From Saturnia japonica (Eukaryota; Arthropoda; Insecta; Lepidoptera; Saturniidae), in contig CM065319.1 in NCBI GenBank assembly GCA_033032175.1, positions 15,721,018-15,785,017 of the forward strand: 64,000 nt of DNA, written 5' to 3'. Positions within the stretch are counted from its first letter, which is position 1. Each line of letters begins with the position of its first letter. The notes below the pieces were generated by a model. That model was given only the letters and a program-made list of their open reading frames with translations, was not told the origin of the DNA and made no database searches. The position numbers were made by a program, and so were the translations under genes. Positions 26,201 to 34,726 of this stretch are shown here, one piece after another.

Positions 26201-29200
26201 CGAAAGTGCATAGATAATAATGGTACATAGTTCGATTGATTAAATGTATAATTTGATAATATTTTAATCATTTTTCTTTTTCCATATAAAACGCTAATTT
26301 CATATATAAGGACCTAATATTTATATATAAATTATGTGGGGCGCGACCGAGAGATATAAAAAAATACTATTTAAAATTAATATTTATTTAGATCATACAA
26401 TACAATTAAACTTAATTTAAGAAACGTGATCAAATAGTGGCCTGAATAAGACTCCGTGTATCTCAAGCCATTCTCACGTTGGTGACGAGTCAGAGTTCCT
26501 GTAGCGACGCCTTGCGCTGGCGGTGGTCGGCATGTCGCAATACTTATCCGTAATTATAACAATGCAATCGATGGTTCTCATGAATTCCGACTATGTAACA
26601 TATACATGGTAGAAAAAACGAATGGGACACAGATGAAAAGTATGTTAAATAATGAAGATATGAAATTTTGCTCAAAGGAAACGTTCTTTTATATTTTTTT
26701 AATAATAATAACTGAATTCACAGATTTTCTAAAAAAGGTTAAAGCGAGGTTAAAAATATCGATATTTTTTTATTTAAATATAAACAAATAAAATTACATA
26801 AGAATCTTACCGAAAACTGCCCACAATTGTCCAACATCTTACCGTCATCTGACAATATATTGATGAAAGGCAGATTGTGACGTTTGCCGATGTCATAGTC
26901 GTTAGGGTCATGCGCGGGAGTTATTTTTACCGCACCTATAAATAAGATTAAATTAAAAATGACTTGTAAGTCTGTATTATAGGTAGAAACCAATACTTTC
27001 TTTTTGTTTTTACTGGCGACACTCACACTAACAACAAAATAAAGTGATGTAATGAACCCGGCTTTTCTAAAGTGGTGACGCCGACGTGATATTTTTGTAT
27101 GACGCGATATTTCTGTCACTTCCCTAAACCGACTTAATTCATCTATATAGTACCTGTTTATTGAAGTATGCTTGTCTCTTTAACATACGGAAGAATTGAT
27201 GTTCTAAATAAATCGATATATTACAACAATATCCCCAAAAGTTGTATTACAAGCATTGCAAGATGGTAAGGATATTTTTTTTAATTGCTTGGCTAGTTAC
27301 AATTACCAATATGCCAAATCTGTCAAGCACCCATCGGTGTGTTCCAGTTTCAGCTAGGGATGCAAGTAAAAAAAAGTATTGATGTTAATATCGTAGCATT
27401 ATATATATCACATAATCGATGTATCGTTATTTCTACAATTTTTGTGCTTAATTCAGAATGAAATACGCTTTATTTCAATACGTGTCGTTTATGAATCCTA
27501 AAAACGATAGCTCAGATAATTTTTTTTCGCGTAACCTATTACGGTTCTGCGTGTTAAGTCTCTCTGGCCTTTGAAATCAACAGTTCAGCTGGTACCAATG
27601 TGTAGATGATAAGTGGTTGTCTCATATAGGGTTGCAACATATTTGCTTCCAAATAATTAATTCCAAGAAATTTTTGTTCCTCATCTTCAGAATATGCAGT
27701 AAAAGCAGATTGTTTGTTGTCTTTTAATTTTTTAATTAAATATGTTAGCTTTGAAACACGCATCGGGGTTTTTAAAATATAAGTTTTTGACTCGAGGGTC
27801 TAATAATGTTGATAGTTACTGCCAATAATTATGAAAATTCAAGGTCACCAAAGCGTTTTCAATTTTCGACATTATTTATTTTCCGATATCGATATTATCA
27901 TACCGTCAGTTTTATTATTATCGATATTTTAGCGTTCCAGCAACTGCAATTAAGATCCATTCCCTCTATGCTTAGCGTGTTAGTTGGAGGCCTCGTGGTG
28001 CAGTGGTAGTAAACGCTACTATTGAGCCGAGAGGTTGCGGGTTCGATCCCCGCCCATGACTGACTTTGTGTGATGAACATAAATGTCAGTTGTGTGTGTC
28101 TGGGTGTTAAATATCTATATATGTATGTTTATCAGCTGTTTAGTTACCATATTACAAGCTTTGCTTAGTTTGTAATTAAATGGCCGTGTGTGAAATTCTG
28201 TCCCCATATTTATTATTTATTTATTTATCTCCTACTATATCAGCACTTGACAGATGGTGAAATAGTAGTCAAAAACTAGAGAGTTAGTTCACAGAAAAAT
28301 AACTTTGGTGATTTCTCTCTACTCGGGGCTGCCTAATTGGTGGCATACCTCCACCCTAAAGAACTAAGCCAAATATTTTTTTAAAAATCAAACAAATATC
28401 CCTACTGGAACCAAAACACGACAAAAGAAATATATTTTAGCTTTTTATTTGAATCCCAGCCGTCGTACTTAAATATTATATAGTCTATGTCACTCCCACA
28501 ATTAAGACGAATCTAACGACACTTTATATGTTAAAATTCATCAAGCCGCTTAGGCTACAGAATGATAGAAATTAATAAACATACACCTTTTCGCAGTCAG
28601 GTAATAACCTTGTGTTGTGTTTTCTTGTGGGAGGGGGGTTCAAAGTAGGCAACGCGCTAGTGATATTTGATGTTACAAACGTTCATAGGCTACAGTAATT
28701 TAAAAAAATAACCGTTATGTAATAACAAATACGAACCATCTCTCAAACCTCGTGATTTGTTTGTAACTACAAAGCTAATGAATAATTGTCATAAATAAAA
28801 TAAATTACGAACCTGTTCCGAATGACATATCAACATACTCATCGGCAATAACGGGCAACTTTCTCTTGCATATGGGATGGACTAAATTCTTTCCAATCAG
28901 ATGTTTGTATCTGTAACATATTTTTAAAATTCATACATTTGCTGTTTTTGGCCGGATCTTGAAGTGTTATGTGGTGGTATTTGTTTATATTCATAACTTT
29001 TATTATTTGGCAGTTTGTTTATTGTGCACGAGTGAAGTAGATTATAAATAATAACAAGGAACATGCATTTTATGTTGCCAAAAAACTTCCTGAAAAGTTT
29101 TCTACAAGGGGCCACCTCTTGTTAAAACTATGTTTGAAGATTGTAAGATAATTGGGAAAAACGCATTAGCGTAACTAGATAATTTCCAAGGGGGAGGGGG

Positions 29201-32200
29201 CAGCTAGCCAGCTAAACAGAGACTATAAGCCAAATAATTTTGTTTTTCTACAGTGGGCAATGATTCAATGAGTTTTATTAGGGTAACTGGGTACGCCCCC
29301 GAGCAACGCCCATGTATAGACGTGACATTGGCAGAACTGTGCAAGAACACAGTTGGCATTAAGTAAGAAGAACATTAATACATTCGCTTCTTTCAAACTT
29401 TTCATATAAGTCATAAGCCATGCCAACTATTTTACTATACCTTATTGATTATAACGTAAGATTTTATGTATATGATAGTTTAGCTCGATTTTTCTACGGA
29501 TAGGGAATTAGTCAGATTGCGACCTCATTGCAATCGAGGCAACAGCCTAATCCGAGGCCCGGCCACTTGGGAACCCTTGCACGCATACTGCCCACGCTTT
29601 CGCAGCAGAGTGCCTTAAGCGCTCGCCCCCAAGCCACGGTGAAATTGTAAAAGCCGTCAGAGGCTCTAGTTCCTAGGGCCCCTAAAGCTAACAGTATAGT
29701 CAGTCAGTAAATAAAAAGATTTTATGTAATTAAATGAAAGAGGTGAAAGAAGAGCAATGAAGCAATAATGACTCAGTATGTAGCGTGTACGGGCTCCGCG
29801 TCGATCGACGTGAGTTCGAATCCCTGCAATGTGCCTAAGCGCCCGGTGAAGTAAAACATTGTGACAAAACCATAGAATGGTGGTAGGGTACTTTTAGGGG
29901 ACTAGCAGACACCCTCAAGTTGAAAATCAATCGCCAAGCACCAATAAGTGTGTTCCGGCAGCTGCACTTGAGACCCAGTCTTTCCACTAGGCTTAGCGTG
30001 TCATCAATAATATAACTCTACTCAGTATAACAAGTACCTCTCATCATTAGGATGGACGGCAACAGCCACATCACCGAGCATGGTCTCCACACGTGTCGTC
30101 GCCACAACGACCTCGTCATCGGAATCCTCCGCTTTGTAAGCGAAGTGGACTAGCACGCCGAATTCAACCTAAACATTTGAATACAGATATGAACCTAGTC
30201 AACATGCATTGCACAGACAATAACGACCACAATTGACGTTGTTTGATTACCATATATAGACAAAGCTTTGTTAGATATAGTAATATTTAGCTACCCATTG
30301 TACAGAATGCCATGGATCCGGGCATACATGCGAATTTTACCTTTACCTTCCCCCCTCCCCCCCCCCATATCGGTTATTTTAATGATAAAAAATAAGCTTG
30401 TTGCGGGTGTTCCTTACAAGATAGACACTGTACTCTTGCTAACTTTTTTATACGTCTTTTTAATGACTACAATTATGTATCTTATTTAAAATACTTTCAA
30501 TGTGAATTAAATCTGTAAAAGTTGTAATTATCAAATTATTTTCTAACCTTCTGTTCATAACCCGGTATAGATAACATAGTACGTCCGGTTAACTCCACTT
30601 TATCCACTTCTATATCGCTTATGGCACTCTTCAACGTGCAGGACCAGTTCACGAGCCTGTTAGCGCGGTAGATGTCGCCGGCGTCGTGCAAACGTATGAA
30701 CGCCTCGTTGACCGCTCGGCACATTGACGGATCCATCGTGAAGCGTACACGAGTCCAATCGTAAGACGAGCCAAGCGAACGAAGTTGCTCGTAGATGCGT
30801 ACACCTTTTCTACGGAAAGCAATGATTTATATGTAATCACTAGACAAGGGTAACTCACAAAGAAATTTCTTTGGAGATTTCTCTCTACTTTAGGCAGTCC
30901 GACATGTGGAATACCTGCACCCTACAGAAGATAGCAGCCAAATAACCTAGTGTTGTGTTCCAGCGGTGATTAGGGTTTCCAGAGCTCTTTGGGGCAGGGA
31001 GGTTCAAGGTCGGCAACGCGCTCGAGATACCTATGGTATTACAAGCGTCCATAGGCTGCAGTAGACGCTTACCAACAGGCGGGCCTTATTCTTGTTTGCC
31101 AACTTTGTTATATAGAAAAGAAAAAAAATGGATCTATAATTGTAGCATAGTTTCAAAGAGCTTAGTTGAAGTTTGAGTCTACAGAGAAGCTACAGAGAAA
31201 TTGGCAACACTATTCGCCAAAACTTAACATGATTCTACTGAATAGTATGTAAGATATATACTTATACAAAGATGTCTAAATAAATGTTTTAAGGATAAAA
31301 TATATTAGGAAGTACTAACTAACATTAGTTGAGATTAATTTCAAATAATGTAAAGAGAATGAAAGTTTAAATTTATTCTGCTAAAAATAAAAGGGTGTAG
31401 TTTAATCTTCTAGTAAAATTAATAAATAAATCAGTACTTTATTTTCATAATGGTTAGTGTTTAGAAGGTGTATAAATAGCTGTTTGTCAGAATAGATAAT
31501 AATGAATACAGCATAATGCTTATAAAAATCTTAGTTTCTTAAAACTTTAATAACTTATTATTAAATGAAGATACCATGATTTTTTATTTGATATATTAAT
31601 TAAGTATTTAAGGAGTAAAATAAAAAAAAAATATTCAAAATCTACCCTGTAGTTTTTGTGTGATACGCACAGAATGGTGAACCTCAATCATTTCATTTAT
31701 AGATATTATTTAAAAGGACTCACTCATTCTTCCAATCCCACACTCGTTTGATAAACTCTTCCCTGCCGAGTTCGTGGCGGGTTTTCTTTTCCTCGCGCCA
31801 TAATTTTTTTTCGACGACCACTTGTGTTGCAATACCGGCGTGGTCGCATCCAGGGTTCCATAACGTAGTGCGACCATTCATTCTAAAAAAACAAACATTT
31901 CATTGTGCAAATTATTATCCATTAAATAGACTATTTAAATCGGACTTAAAAAATATAAGGAGGTTCTCAAATCGATTTTATATTATATGGATTGCGTTTT
32001 ATGGATGTTCAAGTACAACTTCTTTTTTTATTAATTGATTTAGATGATTCTTTTTTAGTTGTAAAGGGGATATCTCAAGAGTGATCCCATTTTAATTTTA
32101 TTGGCATAGGACGTTGAACTTGGTAGATAAACACCAGAAAACTCCTCAAAAGTTGGTTTTCTTTTTTTGGTATAAATTGGCTTGTTTATAATTATGTTTA

Positions 32201-34407
32201 AAATTAAAGTATGTTCAAGAACTTCAAGGTTACTTAGATAACACAAACACAACAGGCCGGCCATGGCACATCATTGCACCACCCCACCAAATCTTTCATT
32301 TCTCTCACTCACTGAGTCAGCTGATTTAACGCTAAGATAAAGTATGCTGCAGTGTGCTGCATGCATCAAGAGAGCGAGCTCAGAGTGTGGGTGGAGCGCA
32401 TTTAGCGACTCACTTTGCGCATACCATTTTGCTACGTCATGGCGCTTTTTTAGTTTGTTCAATACGCGGCGCAATAAGTTGAGTTGAGACAAGAAAGTTT
32501 GCTAAGTTACCCATATCTAGATAATAAAGGTATTATACCTTACCCAATACTGTTAACAGATAAATAACTAGATGGGAGTTTTTGGCGGGATCTTTAAGTG
32601 ACATGTTGTGGTTTTTGTTTTTAATTCATTTACTTAGGTTTTTGACCCTATATTGTGTAATATTGGTGGTGTTTTGCGTGATATAGTTTGGTTGTTGTGC
32701 ATAAGTAAGTGGATTATAAATATAAACTAAGAGCATGCACTCTGGGATCCCACAAAAACTCCCTAGAAAGCTCTAAGAAGGGAGTCACCATCTTGTTAGC
32801 ATACTGAAATTGTCATAAGACAGAACACTATATTCACTTGATAATGGTCTTCATTAAGGATAACTAGTTGCGAAGTTAGGAAGAAGAAGAAGAAATAAGT
32901 ATAATAGAATAATAATGCAGACATTACTCAAGTTCATGTGTTGATACAAATGGTCAAATGGTGATTGGCTATTAAAAATAGATAATAGAATCTTATAGAA
33001 AATACCACCTGTGCCATCTAGTAAGAGCATCTTCAACAGCATTTGTAAGAGCATGCCCAAGGTGAAGAGAACCAGTCACATTGGGTGGTGGTATTACCAT
33101 AACAAATTTGCCTTTTGGATTCGGCTCTTGAATTGACTTCCTCTGTAAATGTAGAAATCGATAAATTATAAATAGCATTGAAGAGTGTAACAAAATTATG
33201 TCACTACTTAAGAACTTTTCTAGAATTTGCAAGTTGACAGCATGTTTAAAAATCAAAGTTAATTATTTAATCATATTGGTTTGTTGAGCAATTAAAAATA
33301 ATTGCTAATTTAATAATTTTGCAATGTAATGAATGTATGAAGTAGATCTTCTTTTTCTTATAATATATAAAAATCTGTTGTCTGTATGTTATGTTCACTA
33401 TGTACACCAAAACGGCTGGAGTGATTTTCATATTTTCAGACAATCTTCATGTTAAGCCCAGCAGGTGATTCTGTAAAGTATGGTAGCAATCAAATGAATG
33501 TTCCCTACAGACTCCAAATGGCATAGATACATGGCCAGGTTTGCTAGTAATATATTGTTATATACGTAACTAAATTTGAATGTACTCACACCATACTCGG
33601 GTTTGAAGAAGCCCTGCTTCTCCCACCATGCATACCATGCAGCTTCTACATACAGTGGACTATATGCATCTGGCATAGAACCACTGATGTCCTTTCTCTC
33701 ACCAGGTGCAGTAACAGTCGTGTATAAAACACTTTCTTTAGTTTCTTTGATCTTTTTCTATAAAAATAATTAATAAAATATTCCATATATCCAAAAATTT
33801 ATTATTTTCTTTGGTAATTACTGCAAGATTATACCAAATAAATTTGTTTCTTTCTTCTACATATTCAGAACTCATTAGAATTGTGATTTACTTTTTTTAT
33901 GATAAGAATGCTATAACTTGCATACTTATGTATTCATGTGTAAAATGCAATACCATTCTAATAAATATAATTAATTGGATCACGCACGAAAGACTCGACA
34001 GATAGTAACGAATTTCACATAGGCGATTATTAGTTTAGTCTTCCCAACACTGGATATTGTACTATTGGACATAGGATAGGTTCTTTTTATAACGTCCAGT
34101 GAATCAGGCAAGCAACAGCTACTACTATAAAAGAAAATCTGAAGTAAAAGTATAGATATTTGCAAGATTACTTTCATATCCTAAAGTATAAAATAAACAT
34201 GGTTTAAAAACGCAATATTCATATAACACATGTTTGTCATACCTCCGACTTATCTTTGTGAACAGCTGGTAAGGTACTCTTCTTGTCCAACTTAGCTTTT
34301 AGCTTTTCTAACTTGGCAGCCTTTTTAGCTTCCTTCTCCAACTGCTTCGCAGTTTTTTCTTGAGGCTGATCCTCAATGGGACAGGTTTGTGGCTCGCTAT
34401 CAGTCAT
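8203..34407 (-). CDS. ValRS: Cytosolic valyl-tRNA synthetase (18 exons, complete)
   Basis: Charges tRNA-Val with valine and edits threonine. Minus-strand exons: 34407-34243, 33757-33590, 33142-33009, 31882-31724, 30809-30548, 30168-30038, 28910-28813, 26935-26811, 24926-24781, 23874-23682, 18344-18156, 18034-17928, 16774-16547, 13035-12894, 11562-11392, 10645-10451, 9228-8944, 8418-8203. All junctions are GT-AG and phases join to 1037 aa. Order: Lys/Glu-rich N-terminus (1-55); class I catalytic core with HLGH at about 138-141; CP1 editing domain (TTRVET about 320-325, HDPND about 381-385); [10 protein letters not shown] about 564-573; KMSKS at 641-645; anticodon-binding domain ([34 protein letters not shown]); C-terminal coiled-coil arm (from [16 protein letters not shown]). 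It lacks the GST-like N-terminal domain of vertebrate VARS1. Introns total about 23 kb, mostly repeats. No lesion seen. Confidence 0.97.
9450..9491. repeat. Exact 21-bp tandem duplication
   Basis: Two perfect copies of a unit starting AATTCAACGC (9450-9470, 9471-9491) in ValRS intron 16, inside a repeat whose end (AAGCCGCGGGAAAAGCGCTGG, near 9605) resembles Helitron-like 3' ends elsewhere in the window. Confidence 0.9.
9960..10200 (-). repeat. Dispersed repeat family C copy
   Basis: Minus-strand copy of a family also at 28310-28700, 30870-31110 and 55610-55850. Shared marks: cacctgatgg, gtagcctataggtatcac, ccaaagagctctgg, taggttatttggctgc and ggaggtattccacc. This kind of repeat is common in lepidopteran DNA; no coding capacity. 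Confidence 0.7.
10215..10400 (+). repeat. Dispersed repeat family D copy
   Basis: Shares blocks with 24500-24750 (+) and 31905-32170 (-): gagaagtccctggtat, ggaattaaaatgggatcac, tccaacgaaaaatcggt, ataaacaaagaagtt. Non-coding; class unknown. Confidence 0.55.
10740..11320. repeat. Two opposed copies of dispersed family R1
   Basis: Minus-strand copy at about 10740-11020 (gactgccaag-type end, then gatggtggc, tctagggagttt, atatagggtcaaa) and a more diverged plus-strand copy at about 11163-11320 (ataatattggcggtattt, aatggagtcgccattctg). The pair sits in ValRS intron 15. R1 also occurs inside 4200-4410 and 6735-6945, and at 28945-29150, 32575-32900 and 34727-35700. Copies end with an A/G-rich (GAA)n tail. 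Confidence 0.65.
12115..12340 (-). repeat. Dispersed repeat with palindromic/CpG-rich blocks
   Basis: Contains tacctgatggtaagga, cgccggcctgcaaaatatctc and tggccgggagaaggtt. A similar start occurs at about 49890-50010 (atacctgatgataagtacagcc). The open frames across it (both strands) are chance frames in a repeat. Lies in ValRS intron 14. Confidence 0.5.
12530..12554. repeat. (TC)n microsatellite
   Basis: About twelve CT units in ValRS intron 14. Confidence 0.9.
12630..12830 (+). mobile_element. SINE family B copy
   Basis: Shares gaagcaatgatggctgag, accatagtatggtggt, caccatcaagttgaaaatc, gccaagcacctataggtgtg and ttccggcagctgcacttgag with 29745-29990 (+) and 50190-50470 (-). The 29 kb copy carries a B-box-like GAGTTCGAATCCC, so the family is probably tRNA-derived. 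The copy here has lost the promoter boxes. Confidence 0.65.
13512..13770. mobile_element. MITE-like element with CCCGACTGCA ends
   Basis: Starts CCCCGACTGCAA and ends TTTGCAGTCGGG, a terminal inverted repeat of about 10 bp. Inside is a 25-bp tandem duplication with one mismatch (13631-13655, 13656-13680). A related, more degraded copy lies at about 28388-28605. Non-coding; lies in ValRS intron 13. Confidence 0.7.
14178..16430 (-). mobile_element. CR1/Daphne-like LINE, 5'-truncated, in ValRS intron 13
   Basis: Minus-strand retrotransposon, same orientation as the host gene. Blocks from 5' to 3': linker before the RT (16398-16102); fingers/palm (15808-15368; [38 protein letters not shown]); active-site [10 protein letters not shown] across the frame break near 15365; thumb and C-terminal region (15281-14505; [34 protein letters not shown]). 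The 3' UTR ends in a TAA/ATT-rich repeat near 14178-14205. Frame breaks occur near 15365 and 15830-16100, so it is inactive. The endonuclease domain is missing. A possible short duplication (aagtataat / aggtataat) at the ends is weak. Confidence 0.85.
16901..17240. repeat. Inverted repeat, about 110-120-bp arms, in ValRS intron 12
   Basis: Left arm 16901-17021 is the reverse complement of right arm 17132-17240 with moderate divergence. Shared blocks in right-arm sense: aaatggcatgatg, ccgccaatttgtgttgctaaa, gacaaacgtcaggaa, cagccgaactgtaa. The spacer is about 110 bp of AT-rich DNA. It could be one foldback element or two opposed insertions. In the pre-mRNA it could fold into a long hairpin. 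Confidence 0.75.
17655..17793 (+). mobile_element. RTE-like LINE 3' tail with (GAA)n
   Basis: Translates in pieces as [17 protein letters not shown] and [14 protein letters not shown], the extreme C-terminus of an RTE-type reverse-transcriptase frame, followed by a GAAGAAGAAGAA tail. Only the last 140 bp or so remain. Confidence 0.65.
18409..18615 (+). mobile_element. tRNA-derived SINE family A copy
   Basis: Head resembles a tRNA with an A-box-like TGGCACAGTGGTAGCAAG and B-box-like GGGTTTGATTCCCGC, then a shared body (cagttgtacttctggttgtt, aaatatctatata, gctttgcttagttt, aaatggccgcatgtgaaatt). Matches 27985-28215; a 3' fragment is at 23935-24010. In ValRS intron 10. Confidence 0.8.
18722..19070 (-). 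mobile_element. Helitron-like element, minus orientation
   Basis: Begins ACTAGCTATGCTCCACGG (reverse complement of the CAGCTAGT-type 3' end) and runs to tagttttagagtttagcgcg, the reverse of the 'cgctaatctcaggaac' 5' part seen at 35045. Non-autonomous, no Rep/helicase. Same family as 35784-42000. Confidence 0.6.
19071..20860. other. AT-rich intronic DNA, ValRS intron 10
   Basis: No gene seen. Around 20195-20320 is a Jockey-type 3' UTR remnant (cttgccaccaagccacggtgaa, gtaaaagctatcagagg, aacagtatagtcagtcag) similar to 6120-6230 and 29600-29720. The rest is AT-rich with poly(A)/poly(T) runs. Confidence 0.5.
20870..21310. other. GC-rich island inside ValRS intron 10
   Basis: Sharp rise in GC with many CpG and restriction-like palindromes (gcgcacgcgaatgcgagcgc, tctgcgcggcgccgtc). 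No domain in any frame; 20939-21154 (+) is an open frame without recognisable protein. Could be a repeat fragment, an unannotated promoter or an ncRNA exon. Confidence 0.3.
21743..23341 (-). mobile_element. Tc1-like DNA transposon with both TIRs
   Basis: Terminal inverted repeats of about 28 bp: left CACTCATCAAAAAAGTCTAA..., right end the inverse of CACACATCAAAAAAGTCTAA..., one mismatch in the first 20. Flanking TA dinucleotides at 21741-21742 and 23342-23343 are the expected TA target duplication. Length 1.6 kb is normal for Tc1. It carries a broken transposase (separate entry). In ValRS intron 10, transposase on the same strand as the host gene. Confidence 0.93.
22012..23033 (-). pseudogene. 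Tc1-type DD34E transposase, broken
   Basis: Start ATG at 23033. N-terminal helix-turn-helix pair ([27 protein letters not shown]), then catalytic [11 protein letters not shown] (first Asp), [10 protein letters not shown] (second Asp) and SPDLNPIEH (Glu), ending [15 protein letters not shown] and TAA at 22014. A one-base loss near 22352-22357 moves the second half to another frame, and a TGA replaces the tryptophan expected just after [10 protein letters not shown], near 22195. Both lesions make it non-functional; about 340 codons when read through. Otherwise the protein is well preserved, so decay is fairly recent. Confidence 0.9.
23935..24010 (+). mobile_element. SINE family A, 3' fragment
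   Basis: Matches only the tail of the family (cagttgtagtt, atacaagcttttcttagtt, ggccgtgtgtaaaattgtgtcc). In ValRS intron 9. Confidence 0.6.
24500..24750 (+). repeat. Dispersed repeat family D copy
   Basis: Shares ggagttccctgttgtatcttc, gaaattaaaatgaccc, taacgaaaagcgaatcc and aaacaaagaaattaaac with 10215-10400 and with 31905-32170 in reverse. Lies in ValRS intron 9. The 60-codon open frame inside is chance. Confidence 0.5.
25148..25260 (+). mobile_element. LINE reverse-transcriptase fragment
   Basis: Reads as [12 protein letters not shown] and, after a small deletion, [16 protein letters not shown], a pattern common in the C-terminal part of insect RTE-like RT frames. Very short remnant in ValRS intron 8. 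Confidence 0.6.
25442..26317 (+). mobile_element. mariner element with both TIRs, internally deleted
   Basis: Inverted ends: left TTAGGTCCTTACATGTGAAA..., right the inverse of TTAGGTCCTTATATATGAAA..., each continuing TTAGCGTTTTGT-like. TA duplications flank at 25440-25441 and 26318-26319. Length 876 bp, against about 1.3 kb for an intact mariner; the 5' half of the transposase is missing. In ValRS intron 8. Confidence 0.92.
25570..26190 (+). pseudogene. mariner transposase remnant
   Basis: Plus-strand degenerate translation: [23 protein letters not shown] (first catalytic Asp), [23 protein letters not shown] (second Asp position), [13 protein letters not shown] (third Asp position, DD34D type), [21 protein letters not shown]. 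Several stops and frame changes. The order and spacing match mariner-family transposases from the middle to the C-terminus. Not translatable. Confidence 0.85.
27240..27560. repeat. SINE-B-like scrap and AT-rich repeat
   Basis: tgtcaagcacccatcggtgtgttccag (27318-27344) matches part of SINE family B. The rest, with tcgatgtatcg-type blocks, is low-complexity. In ValRS intron 7. Confidence 0.4.
27985..28215 (+). mobile_element. tRNA-derived SINE family A, best copy
   Basis: A-box-like TGGTGCAGTGGTAGTAA and a perfect B box in GGGTTCGATCCCCGC, followed by the family body (cagttgtgtgtgtctgggtg, aaatatctatatatgtatg, ttaccatattacaagctttg, aaatggccgtgtgtgaaatt) and an ATTT-rich tail. No tRNA cloverleaf could be completed, so this is a SINE and not a tRNA gene. 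In ValRS intron 7. Confidence 0.85.
28310..28700 (+). repeat. Family C repeat split by a MITE
   Basis: Family C left part (gatttctctctactcggggc, catacctccaccct, agccaaata) and right part (accttgtgttgtg, ggcaacgcgctagtgat, cgttcataggctacagta) are separated by a copy of the 13512-13770 element at about 28388-28605. The uninterrupted family C sequence (agccaaataacctagtgttgtg at about 30945) shows the empty site. Confidence 0.65.
28945..29150 (+). repeat. R1 family copy, diverged
   Basis: tttggccggatcttgaagtg, atgtggtggtatttgttt, gaagtagattataaataa, aacttcctgaaaagttttctac, aaggggccacctcttgtta match the R1 copies. In ValRS intron 6. Confidence 0.6.
29480..29725 (+). mobile_element. Jockey-type LINE 3' UTR remnant
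   Basis: Matches the 3' UTR of the Jockey element at 6010-6225: gggaattagtcagattgcgacc, gcctaatccgaggcccggcc, cagagtgccttaagcgctcgc, ccaagccacggtgaaattg, agggcccctaaagctaacag. No coding part. Confidence 0.75.
29745..29990 (+). mobile_element. SINE family B copy with B box
   Basis: gaagcaataatgactcag, GAGTTCGAATCCCTGC (B-box-like), accatagaatggtggtaggg, caccctcaagttgaaaatc, gccaagcaccaataagtgtg, cggcagctgcacttgagacc. Longest copy in the window and the one that suggests a tRNA-derived head. In ValRS intron 6. Confidence 0.7.
30350..30366. repeat. Poly(C)-rich run
   Basis: ccccctccccccccccc-like stretch in ValRS intron 5; prone to sequencing indels. Confidence 0.8.
30870..31110 (+). repeat. 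Family C repeat, best copy
   Basis: ttctctctactttaggcagtcc, ggaatacctgcaccctac, agccaaataacctagtgttg, gggtttccagagctctttgg, ggcaacgcgctcgagatacc, gtccataggctgcagtag, gcttaccaacaggcgggcc. Complete reference copy for the family. In ValRS intron 4. Confidence 0.75.
31905..32170 (-). repeat. Dispersed repeat family D copy
   Basis: Reverse-strand match to 10215-10400 (tcaagagtgatcccatttta, gttggttttctttttttgg). In ValRS intron 3. Confidence 0.5.
32260..32520. repeat. MITE-like element related to 48978-49202
   Basis: GC-rich body (ctgagtcagctgatttaacg, tgctgcatgcatcaag, gcgcatttagcgactcac) with an end gctaagttacccatatctag, like the gctgagttacccatgt ends of the 49 kb element and of 4055-4165. In ValRS intron 3. 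Confidence 0.5.
32575..32900 (+). repeat. R1 family, most complete copy
   Basis: Runs from tttttggcgggatctttaag through accctatattgtgtaatat, ggattataaatataaac, gggatcccacaaaaactcc, gggagtcaccatcttgtta and tattcacttgataatgg to gttgcgaagttaggaag with a GAAGAAGAAGAA tail. No protein. Its 3' 70 bp resembles the 3' end of the I-like LINE at 36340-41953. Confidence 0.7.
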
Positions 34408-34726
34408 ACTTTGTTGATGATTCGATAAAAGTTTTAAAATCACATTCACTGAGTGATGTGGATTGTGAATTGCGGATTTTAGGCAATCATAATTATTCAC
34501 ATCAAGAATTCAAGATCGATTGTCAAAAGCTGACACTTGACAGTAGGGATGTGAAAAAAATCGATATAAAAAAATTGAGTAATAATTATATTAATACAAT
34601 ATAAATCGTATTTTTAATACAAGTTTTAAAATCAAGGAAATCGATTATTGAAAAATCAATTATTCTTTTCATTGTTAATTTTTTGTTGATAGATCTAAAT
34701 TTTTTTTGTGACAGTAGGTATTCAAT
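34408..34726 (-). promoter_or_regulatory. Upstream region of valyl-tRNA synthetase
   Basis: First 320 bases 5' of the ValRS ATG, so the 5' UTR and promoter should be here. No TATA box at a useful distance is convincing. From about 34545 an AT-rich stretch with tcgat motifs (gtagggatgtgaaaaaaatcg) looks like a MITE end related to 59972-60233. Confidence 0.35.
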
